DNA from: Bacteroidia bacterium
GTDB taxonomy: Bacteria > Bacteroidota > Bacteroidia > Bacteroidales > VadinHA17
NCBI GenBank assembly: GCA_026391515.1
Contig: JAPLEC010000361.1
Location: forward strand, 1 to 21,163
Direction of reading: 5' to 3'
DNA: 21,163 nt
Every line of letters starts with the position of its first letter. Within the stretch, counting starts at the first letter, position 1. Positions 1 to 6,905 of the stretch are shown here, piece by piece. The translations under genes were made by a program, and so were the position numbers. Under the pieces are notes generated by a model. It saw nothing but the letters and a program-made list of their open reading frames with translations. It did not search any database and was not told the DNA's origin.

Positions 1-2
1 AA

Positions 3-845
3 CCGGATGGAAACGTTAGCTTCATGTATCCCAAGCGGTATGGTCCTGAGTCTTTCAATTCAGCATCTCAGACATATACAGTCAACTCATGTAACTTATC
101 CCCTAAGGAGTATATTGATCTGTTAGCTTATGATCTTGGCACCTTGACCCTGAGCAATATAAGATATTTGCAGGAGAATTTGGGCAGCGCCTCCGCAGGG
201 AATAGCACTCCGGATAGCTGGCTTACTGCTCATAAGCCTGTTTCATCACCGGCGCTCAGTGTCTGGGTGAATGGTGCGCTGAAAACGCAGAGTGGTAACT
301 ATACATACACGATAGACTCCGCTACGGGCAAAGGCAATATCACTATAATCAATACTGCTTTGTTCGGTCCGGTAAAAATAGACTATACCACCAATGATAC
401 GAGGACATTATACCGGAACACCGACTACACAATAGGTAATGTCACTTTGACGGCTGGTGCCAGCGATTCTTATACTGAATATACAGGTATCAACATCAAT
501 AGTAATATCATCAATAGCATGCAGGGCACTGTAATCATAGACCACTACTATGCCAAACACTGGCAGAATGTAGGGCACACATACACGATAAGTGGAAGCG
601 GCAACTACCCTCCTGTATCAGTAGAGGTTCCTCCCGGCAGTGGGCATGTGGGTCATACCTATGTTTGCTATGCTGATGTGACTTCTTTGCTTACAGGCAA
701 TAACTTTACCGCCTTTTCGCTTATGTTTATCGCCTTTTCATTAAGACCCATCCCGGCATATGCAACACCCAGCGCACTGTATAACCTTGGATCTTCCGGC
801 AAATCAATCATCTTTTTTTCAAGGAATATACATGCAGAATCATAG
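3..845 (+). CDS. Partial secreted/surface beta-sandwich protein, 3' end lost
   Basis: The frame is open from the left edge, so the true start lies outside; the first internal Met is at position 24. Up to about position 698 the product is rich in Thr, Ser, Asn, Tyr and Gly, with alternating hydrophobic strands such as LSVWVNGAL, YTYTIDSATGKG and VKIDYTTND, as in extracellular beta-sandwich repeats. The stretch VPPGSGHVGHTYVCYADVTSLL resembles the lead-in of surface domains that normally continue with more strands. Instead, the last ~49 residues (NNFTAFSLMF onward) are only the antisense of the TPR gene on the other strand. The genuine coding part therefore ends near 698. My hand count gives about 46% GC for 1-660, against mid to upper thirties just downstream. 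No signal peptide or anchor is visible because both ends are missing. The function is unknown; the secreted character is inferred. Confidence 0.55.
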   Translation, partial: PDGNVSFMYPKRYGPESFNSASQTYTVNSCNLSPKEYIDLLAYDLGTLTLSNIRYLQENLGSASAGNSTPDSWLTAHKPVSSPALSVWVNGALKTQSGNYTYTIDSATGKGNITIINTALFGPVKIDYTTNDTRTLYRNTDYTIGNVTLTAGASDSYTEYTGININSNIINSMQGTVIIDHYYAKHWQNVGHTYTISGSGNYPPVSVEVPPGSGHVGHTYVCYADVTSLLTGNNFTAFSLMFIAFSLRPIPAYATPSALYNLGSSGKSIIFFSRNIHAES

Positions 846-2884
846 TAGGCATATTCTAATTCAGGTTTATTCATTAAACCATAGATATTTGCATAATAAA
901 GATATTTTGGCGTAAAGGAGTTCTGCCCTTGAAAAACTTTGGACTTGAAAAGTGCAAGAATTTTAAGCGCTTCTTCATATTTACCGTCATAAATATCAAG
1001 GTTAATATTTGTTTCGATAATCGAAGAATCTGACATAAGAGATTTAATATTCCGGGCTTCCTTTTCCAATATTTCTCTTGCTTTTGTTGTATTTCCTTCC
1101 CGTTTTAAAAAAATCCAAGATAAACCAACATATGGAGCAGACCAGTTAGGCTGGATCATAATAGCCATATTGAAATATTGTTGTGCCTCAGAATATTCCC
1201 TAAGAACACTGTATGTTTCTGCAAGATCATAAGCATTAATGGAAGATCTTGGATTAAGTTCAAAAGCTTTTAAAAAATTAGTCTTTGCCATTTCCCAGCT
1301 TCCTAAACGACGGTATACAGCGGCTGAAAGAAAGGGAGCTTCTGTATTCCCCGGCTGTTCTTTCAATACTATTTCAGCTTGTTCCAGGGCTTTTGAGTAC
1401 TCCAAATGCCCCTGGTAGTAATACCACCCCAATGCAAGATGTGCTGCAGGAAGATCTGGATATATTTCGAAAGACTTGTCGATAGCCTGTTTACATTTAC
1501 GTAACATATCTTCACTGCGGTCCTGATAAAACCAATATTGATTTCGAAAACACTCTGCGATCCCGATATAGGCTAAGGCAAATCCGGGATCAAGCTCTAT
1601 GGCTTTTTCATACAATTTAATTGCAGTCTTCCAATCTAACCAGGCAGACCTTGTGTTATAATAATTCCCCTGAAGGTAATAATTATAAGCTTCAAGATTT
1701 TCTGTTGGTCTTTTCTCAATCTTTTCTATCTCTTCAGGCGAGAGTACTGCCTTTAACTCACTGGCAATTTCTTTAGCTATTTCGCTCTGCAGAGAAAAGA
1801 TTTGCTTCATTTCCCTGGTATAATCGTTTGACCACAAATGTTTATCTGCTTTTGAATCAATTAACTGAACCCATATTTTTAAATTGTTCCCTTCATGCCC
1901 GATACTTCCTTCTACTAAGTAATTAACATTAAGCTCATTACCTATTGTGGCAATGGACTTCTTAGTATCTCTGTATTGATCGGACGAGGTTCTGGACCTT
2001 ACTGTGAAACTATTGACTTTCTGAAGGTCATTGAGAATTTCTTCCATAAAACCATCACAAAAGTATAACTGAGTGGTATCATTGCTCAGATTCCGGAAAG
2101 GAAGAACAGCAATTGTTTTTTCAACAGGTTCAGAAGATTTAAATAACTTAGGAATAATGAAATACCCAAGCACTATTAATGCCAATAATATTAAAATTCC
2201 TGTAATAATTATTGTTCTCAGATTCTTCTGAGGTTCATTTTTTGCTTCAATATCTTGTTTCGGGGATTCTTCTGAGTGTTGACTCTGTTTTTTTAATGCA
2301 CCGATAATCTCTTTAACAGCATTTGCCACCTTATTGATCTGGTTACGGTATATCGTATTGTTCAGATTCTTCTTTTCATCATCCTCAGGTTTGAGAGGTC
2401 TGTTTACTCCAGGTTCTTTGTAAATGAATTCTATCCCCCTTATAAATCCTCCTAATTCATTCTCAAGAAGTGTTTTGTCCTCAGGATCGAGATCATGAAT
2501 TTTAACAGGTAATATCCTGCTGGCCACATTCCCGCTTGTGAGCTTGATATCTCTTCCAAACTGATCTTCCTTAGCCAGTCTATTAAAGGCACAGAACTCG
2601 TGTTGCCAGGCAAAACTTTTTGAGTCGCAATAGGTTTGTGAGATAATGGGGATGAAGATGAGGCATTTTAATTTGTCCTCCAGGCTTTTATCAACACTAT
2701 GAGTTTCCAGTAAACCATCGTGGGGATTCTCATCAAAGTATATGGAAATATCCTCTTTAAAGGTGGCCTCAAGTTCTCCCTTTAATTGGTTAACAAATTC
2801 AGTTACCCACCCATCATGCTTGTTATCTTTCTGACGGTAGCTGATGAAGATATCATAATTATATCCGGAAATGAGACTTGCCAT
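668..2884 (-). CDS. TIR-TM-TolB-like-TPR protein, C-terminally truncated
   Basis: The N-terminus is a TIR domain (about residues 8-155): YDIFISYRQKD opens it, and SQTYCDSKSFAWQHE carries the candidate NADase glutamate (Glu96). A polar linker leads to one transmembrane helix (about 224-247, TIIITGILILLALIVLGYF). Next is a TolB/FlgO-like alpha/beta domain (about 256-385), beginning KTIAVLPFRNLSNDTTQLYF and including LVEGSI and QLIDSKADKHLWS. TPR repeats follow from about 398 to the end. The TIR domain should be cytoplasmic and the TPR part probably periplasmic, although topology is not proven. Related proteins continue past LLPVSK(D/E) with another TPR and a tail, so roughly 50-80 residues are probably missing, replaced by VTSA and a stop. 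The role is likely signalling or self/non-self sensing; whether it hydrolyses NAD is untested. It stands alone, with no partner effector gene next to it. Confidence 0.8.
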   Translation of the reverse strand: MASLISGYNYDIFISYRQKDNKHDGWVTEFVNQLKGELEATFKEDISIYFDENPHDGLLETHSVDKSLEDKLKCLIFIPIISQTYCDSKSFAWQHEFCAFNRLAKEDQFGRDIKLTSGNVASRILPVKIHDLDPEDKTLLENELGGFIRGIEFIYKEPGVNRPLKPEDDEKKNLNNTIYRNQINKVANAVKEIIGALKKQSQHSEESPKQDIEAKNEPQKNLRTIIITGILILLALIVLGYFIIPKLFKSSEPVEKTIAVLPFRNLSNDTTQLYFCDGFMEEILNDLQKVNSFTVRSRTSSDQYRDTKKSIATIGNELNVNYLVEGSIGHEGNNLKIWVQLIDSKADKHLWSNDYTREMKQIFSLQSEIAKEIASELKAVLSPEEIEKIEKRPTENLEAYNYYLQGNYYNTRSAWLDWKTAIKLYEKAIELDPGFALAYIGIAECFRNQYWFYQDRSEDMLRKCKQAIDKSFEIYPDLPAAHLALGWYYYQGHLEYSKALEQAEIVLKEQPGNTEAPFLSAAVYRRLGSWEMAKTNFLKAFELNPRSSINAYDLAETYSVLREYSEAQQYFNMAIMIQPNWSAPYVGLSWIFLKREGNTTKAREILEKEARNIKSLMSDSSIIETNINLDIYDGKYEEALKILALFKSKVFQGQNSFTPKYLYYANIYGLMNKPELEYAYYDSACIFLEKKMIDLPEDPRLYSALGVAYAGMGLNEKAINISEKAVKLLPVSKEVTSA
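683..698. other. Breakpoint joining two truncated convergent genes
   Basis: These ~15 bases read naturally in both genes. On + they encode the end of DVTSLLTG of the surface protein, and on - they encode PVSKE of a TPR motif that ends LLPVSKE. Left of this point the - frame becomes an atypical VTSA and stops. Right of it the + frame becomes an atypical tail antisense to TPR. GC content also changes here. This is what a microhomology-mediated deletion or inversion, or a short-overlap assembly join, would look like. The sequence alone cannot tell these apart. Confidence 0.55.
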
Positions 2885-2894
2885 ATTAAACGTT

Positions 2895-2902
2895 CAAAAT
2901 GA
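2895..2902 (-). promoter_or_regulatory. Weak -7-like box before the TIR gene
   Basis: Read on the - strand this is TCATTTTG, one mismatch from the Bacteroidota -7 consensus TAnnTTTG. It ends about 10 bases before the ATG, so the leader would be very short. I see no convincing -33 box. Confidence 0.22.
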
Positions 2903-2949
2903 TAAAGTTACGAAAGAGAGAGATACAAGTCAAATAAATATAACAGGCC

Positions 2950-3013
2950 GCCACTACGTGGCTTAAATCCTTTTTAAATCCCGTAAGCTACAAACAGATC
3001 GCCGCTATGCGGC
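2950..3013. repeat. Two small GCC-stem hairpins in the intergenic region
   Basis: GCCAC-tac-GTGGC (2950-2962) and GCCGC-tat-GCGGC (3001-3013) are two perfect 5-bp stems with 3-base loops, about 40 bp apart. Their form is similar and they are GC-rich in an AT-rich spacer. They lie between the 5' end of the TIR gene and the 3' end of the NYN gene. Neither is followed by a clean T-run, so a terminator role is unproven; they resemble REP-like dispersed units. Confidence 0.4.
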
Positions 3014-3023
3014 TATCTATTCC

Positions 3024-3055
3024 CGTCTTCCCGCACTCACGCACTCTCGCCCTCT
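3024..3055. repeat. Degenerate 8-bp tandem repeat (cgcactcN)
   Basis: The units are cgtcttcc, cgcactca, cgcactct and cgccctct, a four-copy degenerate octamer array. It sits 3' of the NYN-LOTUS gene, whose stop is at 3123. It adds to a pattern of short tandem repeats at gene ends in this window. Confidence 0.5.
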
Positions 3056-3122
3056 TTCTCCGATGTCTTTAAGACGATTACTGATGAAGACCTGACAAAC
3101 TTATCCCTTGTACCTGAGAATC

Positions 3123-3896
3123 CTACTTCCTAATCCTGATATAAATATGTTTTATATTATTCATCCCCGAATCCCTTTCATCAATCTCAAAATTAAATGA
3201 TCTGATTAATGGAGTAAGCTTGGCAAATCCGAAATTTCTTGGGTCAAAATCGGGCTGTTTCTTCAGAATAAGATTTCCTACATCACCTAAATAAGCCCAT
3301 CCATTGTCATCGGCCAAATCTGAGATTGAGGAAGATATGAGCTGCTTTGCTTTTTTAATCTGGAACTGACGATCATTCTCTTCTTTTACCTTTTCTGATT
3401 TAACAGGTTTTCTCTTTTTCCCTTTTGAAGAGATTGTTTCTGGTACTGAAACAGGAGAATTAATAATTTCGATATAAATGAATTTATCGCATGAAACGAT
3501 AAATGGAGAAGGTGTTTTACGCTCACCGATACCGATAACTTTCATGCCGGCTTCCCTTAATCTTGTAGCAAGCCTTGTAAAGTCACTGTCGCTCGATACA
3601 ATACAAAAACCATCTACTTTCCCTGAATAAAGGATGTCCATCGCATCGATTATCATTGCAGAATCGGTGGCATTCTTACCCTGTGTATAACTGTACTGCT
3701 GTACCGGAGTTATTGCGTTTTCGAGAAGTACTGATTTCCATCCTATGACTGTCGGTTTTGTCCAGTCGCCATATATTCTTTTAAAGGTTGGAGTTCCATA
3801 CTTGGCAATCTCTTCAAGCATTCCTTTTACGTTAGTATAAGGGATATTATCAGCGTCAATAAGAACGGCCAGCCTTAAATCATTTAATGTTTGCAT
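3123..3896 (-). CDS. NYN (LabA/DUF88-like) nuclease-fold protein with LOTUS domain
   Basis: Residues 7-145 form a PIN-like NYN domain. AVLIDADNI supplies Asp14, Asp16 and Asn17, GKNATDSAMIIDAMD supplies Asp78 and Asp84, and IVSSDSDF supplies Asp103 and Asp105, so the usual acidic metal-binding set looks intact. A charged Lys-rich linker (about 150-178) leads to a C-terminal winged-helix OST-HTH/LOTUS domain (about 180-257; AKQLISSSISDL, WAYLGDVGNLILKKQPDFDPRNFG). NYN domains are putative RNases and LOTUS domains bind RNA, so a cytoplasmic role in RNA processing or turnover is likely; the target is unknown. The length of 257 aa is normal for this architecture. It lies 56 bp downstream of the NimA-like gene on the same strand and is probably co-transcribed with it. 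I chose the ATG at 3896 because the NYN fold begins a few residues later. Confidence 0.87.
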   Translation of the reverse strand: MQTLNDLRLAVLIDADNIPYTNVKGMLEEIAKYGTPTFKRIYGDWTKPTVIGWKSVLLENAITPVQQYSYTQGKNATDSAMIIDAMDILYSGKVDGFCIVSSDSDFTRLATRLREAGMKVIGIGERKTPSPFIVSCDKFIYIEIINSPVSVPETISSKGKKRKPVKSEKVKEENDRQFQIKKAKQLISSSISDLADDNGWAYLGDVGNLILKKQPDFDPRNFGFAKLTPLIRSFNFEIDERDSGMNNIKHIYIRIRK

Positions 3897-3952
3897 TTAC
3901 GTAATGTTTTAAAATTCTGCAAGTTAGTATTTTTCTTTGAAGTTCATCGGGA

Positions 3953-4420
3953 TTATTTACACTGTTTTCCTGAAATTTCACTGATATCAAGTCTGAGAAC
4001 CATAGTTCTTTCAAGTGTTTCAGGTTTATAGGTGAATTTCTTATTGCCTGAATAATGGGACATAATATGATCCAATGCCCGAACCCTCTCTTCTTCATCA
4101 TTTACAATTGAAATATATCCGTAACCAACTACACTTCTGTAGCCCATTCCATAATCGCAGGCCATTTTTCCTGTTTTAAGGTAATGATCAGTATCCATTT
4201 CAAAGCACACGAGATTATTCTTTTTCATCATATCAATTTTTCTTCCTTCCGGTGCACAATGAAAATATAATCTGCGGCTATCTATACCGCAATATCCAAA
4301 ATTCATTGTTACAATGTAAGGTGCGTTCGCGTCAGCAAAAGCAATCCTGCAAACATCAGAACTCATCATAATTGATTCAATTTCAGGTATATCAGATATT
4401 TCTCTTTCTTTCCTTCTCAT
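3953..4420 (-). CDS. NimA-like FMN-binding protein (pyridoxamine 5'-phosphate oxidase fold)
   Basis: This 155-residue protein matches the small split-barrel flavoproteins annotated as NimA-like or pyridoxamine 5'-phosphate oxidase-related. Features include MRRKEREI at the start, a strand VCRIAFADANAPYIVTMNFGY, then LYFHCAPEGRKIDMM (typical flavin phosphate-binding region, about 72-86), VCFEMD, and YRSVVGYGYISIVNDEEERVRALDHIM. Such proteins bind FMN or a related cofactor in the cytoplasm. Some reduce nitroimidazoles, but most have unknown substrates, so a drug-resistance role should not be assumed. The length is full. It is the upstream gene of a likely two-gene unit with the NYN-LOTUS gene and is divergent from the bTHX gene. 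Confidence 0.85.
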   Translation of the reverse strand: MRRKEREISDIPEIESIMMSSDVCRIAFADANAPYIVTMNFGYCGIDSRRLYFHCAPEGRKIDMMKKNNLVCFEMDTDHYLKTGKMACDYGMGYRSVVGYGYISIVNDEEERVRALDHIMSHYSGNKKFTYKPETLERTMVLRLDISEISGKQCK

Positions 4421-4529
4421 GACATTGCAAACGTTTTATTGTACATAATAATGATTCTTTTCTTGACCCGGAATTTATTTTTTGTCGGATGCAATTTGTA
4501 ATATTATGACTAAAAATAAAGAATATTAT

Positions 4530-4537
4530 TAACTTTG
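4530..4537 (+). promoter_or_regulatory. Bacteroidota -7 box for the bTHX gene
   Basis: TAACTTTG exactly fits TAnnTTTG. It lies 46 bases before the ATG at 4584, in the 163-bp divergent spacer shared with the NimA-like gene. No clear -33 element stands at the expected distance, and no Shine-Dalgarno sequence precedes the ATG. Confidence 0.55.
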
Positions 4538-4583
4538 CCACCTCCCTTTTTAGGGACAGTAAAACTAATCAAAACCGATTATT

Positions 4584-5198
4584 ATGGGAAAAGGTGATAA
4601 AAAAACAAGAAGAGGCAAGATAATCCTTGGAACCTATGGCGTAAGACGCCCCAGAAAAAAAGTCAATAAGCCGGCAGTTAAGCTGGCACAACCAGTCAGG
4701 GAGAAAGAATTAATTGGAAAGAAACCTTTGAAGGAGAAAAAACCTGTTAAGGAAGTAGTTGAGCCAATAGAAGTTAAGGAAGTAACCCCTGTAACAGAAG
4801 TAAAAGAAATTAAGGAGGTTAAAGAAGTAAAAGAGACCAAACCTGTCAAAGAAGTAAAAGAGGTTAAGAAACCTAAACCTGTCAAAGAAGTGAAAGAGGT
4901 TAAGAAACCTGTACCTGCAAAAGAAGTAAAAGAAGTCAAAAAGTCTAAGCCTGCCAAAGAGGTGAAAGAAGTCAAAAAGCCTAAACCTGCCAAAGAGGTG
5001 AAAGAAGTCAAAAAGCCTAAACCAGTAAAGGAAGTCAAAGAAGCAAAAGCTGTAAAAGAGACTAAAAAGGCACCGGCAAAAAAAGAGCCTGCCAAAACAG
5101 AAAAAGTAAAAAAGGTTATAAAAGAAACTAAACCGGCAAAGGAGAAAAAAGCTGTAAAGCCGGCTAAACCTGCAAAAACAGCGAAGTCTAAGAAATAA
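4584..5198 (+). CDS. 30S ribosomal protein bTHX with long Lys-rich repeat tail
   Basis: The first ~28 residues, MGKGDKKTRRGKI then GTYGVRRPRKK, are recognisable as bTHX (Thx), the very small basic protein that sits in the 30S head in Thermus and Bacteroidota. Normal bTHX is only about 25-60 residues, but here the frame continues to 204. After a transition (about 30-85) come five 12-residue units of the form KPxKEVKEVKKP (86-145) and a partial sixth, then an Ala/Lys/Pro-rich end (AKPAKTAKSKK). The tail contains almost only Lys, Glu, Val, Pro and Ala. It should be disordered or helical, strongly basic overall, and resembles histone-H1-like nucleic-acid-binding tails. There is no signal peptide or membrane segment. 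The tail could extend ribosome contacts, bind nucleic acid, or simply reflect slippage of a 36-bp repeat; its function is unknown. Confidence 0.82.
   Translation: MGKGDKKTRRGKIILGTYGVRRPRKKVNKPAVKLAQPVREKELIGKKPLKEKKPVKEVVEPIEVKEVTPVTEVKEIKEVKEVKETKPVKEVKEVKKPKPVKEVKEVKKPVPAKEVKEVKKSKPAKEVKEVKKPKPAKEVKEVKKPKPVKEVKEAKAVKETKKAPAKKEPAKTEKVKKVIKETKPAKEKKAVKPAKPAKTAKSKK
4839..5051 (+). repeat. In-frame 36-bp tandem repeats inside the bTHX gene
   Basis: Five complete 36-bp units (4839-5018) and a partial sixth encode the 12-residue motif KPxKEVKEVKKP, with x being Val or Ala and one Ser replacing the last Pro. Synonymous differences (gtaaaagag against gtgaaagaa, cct against cca) show the units are not freshly duplicated, but adjacent copies around 4945-5018 are closer to one another than to the first. 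Copy number could vary between strains without breaking the frame. Confidence 0.85.
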
Positions 5199-5248
5199 AG
5201 AATAATTACCAGGCCACCGGCGTCTGGATTACTGAATCTGGATGCTGG

Positions 5249-5276
5249 CTGCCAACTGCCAACTGCCTACTGCCTT
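5249..5276. repeat. Four 7-bp tandem repeats (ctgccaa) at a convergent gene end
   Basis: The units are ctgccaa, ctgccaa, ctgccta and ctgcctt. The array lies between the convergent bTHX and TPP-enzyme genes. The TAG stop of the TPP enzyme (complement of 5267-5269) and its last two codons lie inside units three and four, so the array defines the protein's C-terminus. Confidence 0.65.
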
Positions 5277-6850
5277 ACAATCAGCCACTTATAATCCTCA
5301 GGATTAATAACTGTATTAATAATAACAGGCTCATTTAAGGATAAAGCTGTAATTATTGACTTCCTCAGACTTTCATTAGAATCTGCCTTCAATACCTTTA
5401 CTCCAAGAAATTTATCGGCACCGAAAAGATCATTATTATAGAGAATTGTTCCAACGGGAGGAAGCTCTTTCCAAAATTGTTTCAGTCTGATCAGGTTAAG
5501 TTCGCCGTCGGAAAATACAACTATTATTATCGGGAGGTTTAATCTTCTTGCCGTGATAATTTCACCAGCCGTCATCAGGAATCCTCCATCGCCGGTAATA
5601 CACGCGACTGTCGATTCAGGTCTGTTAATCTTTGCGGCTATTGCAGCCGGTATTCCAAATCCCATTCCTGACCAGCCGTTGGTTATAATGAATTCTCCTT
5701 TATCCCAGTACTGACCTGCAAGATGAAGATGGGATCCGACATCGGCCGTAAGTATCAAATTATCAGGTAATTCTTCTCTTAGTATTTTAAGAGCTGCCAT
5801 GGGTCCGAATTGACCTGAAAATCCGTTAAATACAGATGACATCTCATCGCGGATGCCTTTAATTAAAGTCTTTTCAAAAATCAATGAACCGGCGTTAAGG
5901 TTTTGCAACATCCGGAACCAATCTTCCGGCTGCCCGATAAATCGTGTAATATCACCACTCTCAGGTAAATCGGTCTCTTTTGTGTCAAAATGAATAAGTG
6001 GCACCTTGGGCATCCATGACTCATAATTATATTCTACTTGATCATATCCTAACCCGATAACGAGATCAGTTTTATCATAAATATCCTTCAGGTAGTCACT
6101 CAGGGCATGGAACAAAACACCGACATAAGAGGGATGTCCTTCAGGGATTATCCCTTTCGCCATGGGTGTGATTACTACCGGAACCTTATAATTATCGAGG
6201 AAGGAAAGTAATTCAGATCTTATTCCGAACCGTTTTGCAGTTAGTCCTACTGCAAGCAGAGGCCGGCGTGAGCTTTTAATAACCGATATAATCTTTTGGG
6301 AATCATTATTTTGTATCGGTGGTTTGACGTCTGAAACGATTTCAGTAGAATCAGTTATTGCAAGATCAGCAATGTCTGATGGAATACCTATATGGATGGG
6401 CCCCGGATATTCCTCCCTGCATAACTTTAATGCACTGCTGATCACTTCAGTAACATTACGTGAATTTAATCTGAAAGTTGCTTTAGTCAAAGGTTCATAA
6501 AGCTTCTGATGATTAATGTTCATCTGGGCTGTCCTGCCGATCATCCTGTCATCCATTTCACTTGTAAAAAAAATGGCAGGCGACCTGTCGAGAAGAGCAC
6601 TGCCCGCACCAGTCGATAAATTTGCAGCTCCCGGACCAAATGTTGCATGACATACTCCCGGAATGCCTGTAAGTCTTGCTGATACAGCAGCCATTATACC
6701 GGCGGAAGCTTCATTGGACGTTAGAATGAATTCAATTCCGGCGTTTTTAAAAGCTTCCATATAAGGTATTGAAGGAGCTCCCGGAATACCGAAGACATAA
6801 CGGACACCAACATTAAATAATTGATTTGCAATGTAATCGGCAATTGTCAT
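5267..6850 (-). CDS. Thiamine-diphosphate-dependent enzyme, acetolactate synthase-like
   Basis: This is a full three-domain ThDP enzyme of the acetolactate synthase / 2-oxoacid decarboxylase superfamily (527 aa). The N-terminal Pyr domain has the cofactor-activating glutamate in LTSNEASAG (Glu47) and HATFGPGAANLSTG. A middle domain spans about 185-320. The C-terminal PP domain has ITGDGGFLMTAGEI (Gly420-Asp421-Gly422) with the second magnesium ligand in VVFSDGELN (Asp448). The motif reads SD where synthases have NN and AlsS-type enzymes ND. No small regulatory subunit (ilvN-like) or ilv gene is nearby, which argues against the biosynthetic branched-chain enzyme. A catabolic acetolactate synthase or a decarboxylase/lyase of unknown substrate is more likely. 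It is cytoplasmic. The last residues, VRQ and the stop, run into a 7-bp repeat array. Confidence 0.8.
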   Translation of the reverse strand: MTIADYIANQLFNVGVRYVFGIPGAPSIPYMEAFKNAGIEFILTSNEASAGIMAAVSARLTGIPGVCHATFGPGAANLSTGAGSALLDRSPAIFFTSEMDDRMIGRTAQMNINHQKLYEPLTKATFRLNSRNVTEVISSALKLCREEYPGPIHIGIPSDIADLAITDSTEIVSDVKPPIQNNDSQKIISVIKSSRRPLLAVGLTAKRFGIRSELLSFLDNYKVPVVITPMAKGIIPEGHPSYVGVLFHALSDYLKDIYDKTDLVIGLGYDQVEYNYESWMPKVPLIHFDTKETDLPESGDITRFIGQPEDWFRMLQNLNAGSLIFEKTLIKGIRDEMSSVFNGFSGQFGPMAALKILREELPDNLILTADVGSHLHLAGQYWDKGEFIITNGWSGMGFGIPAAIAAKINRPESTVACITGDGGFLMTAGEIITARRLNLPIIIVVFSDGELNLIRLKQFWKELPPVGTILYNNDLFGADKFLGVKVLKADSNESLRKSIITALSLNEPVIINTVINPEDYKWLIVRQ

Positions 6851-6872
6851 ATTTCTTTATATTATCTTTAAG

Positions 6873-6880
6873 CAAATCTA
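6873..6880 (-). promoter_or_regulatory. -7 box for the ThDP-enzyme gene
   Basis: Read on the - strand this is TAGATTTG, an exact TAnnTTTG match. It ends 22 bases before the ATG (complement of 6848-6850), giving an expected leader of about 15 nt. It shares a 79-bp divergent spacer with the EamA gene. Confidence 0.5.
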
Positions 6881-6905
6881 TTAAATAAAATCTTAAATTT
6901 TTTCT

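Noticed and set aside
1285..1485. Short + strand open frame inside the TIR/TPR gene
   Set aside because: It lies wholly antisense to well-formed TPR repeats and has no promoter or homology sign.
3880..4101. 73-codon - strand frame overlapping the NimA-like and NYN genes
   Set aside because: It is an out-of-frame shadow overlapping the 3' part of the NimA-like gene, whose own frame is clearly conserved.
668..4420. Anti-phage defence island built on the TIR and NYN genes
   Set aside because: The TIR gene and the NYN/NimA pair are separated by a repeat-filled spacer, no partner sensor or effector is adjacent, and both families are common as single genes in Bacteroidota.
3953..4420. Nitroimidazole resistance gene (nim)
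   Set aside because: Family resemblance is to broad NimA-like flavoproteins; without close similarity to known Nim proteins a resistance role is not supported.
4634..5095. Open frame on the - strand with Thr/Ser/Leu/Phe-rich repeats
   Set aside because: It is the antisense of the Lys-rich bTHX tail repeat; its repeats follow directly from the 36-bp units, and the + strand has the recognisable bTHX start.
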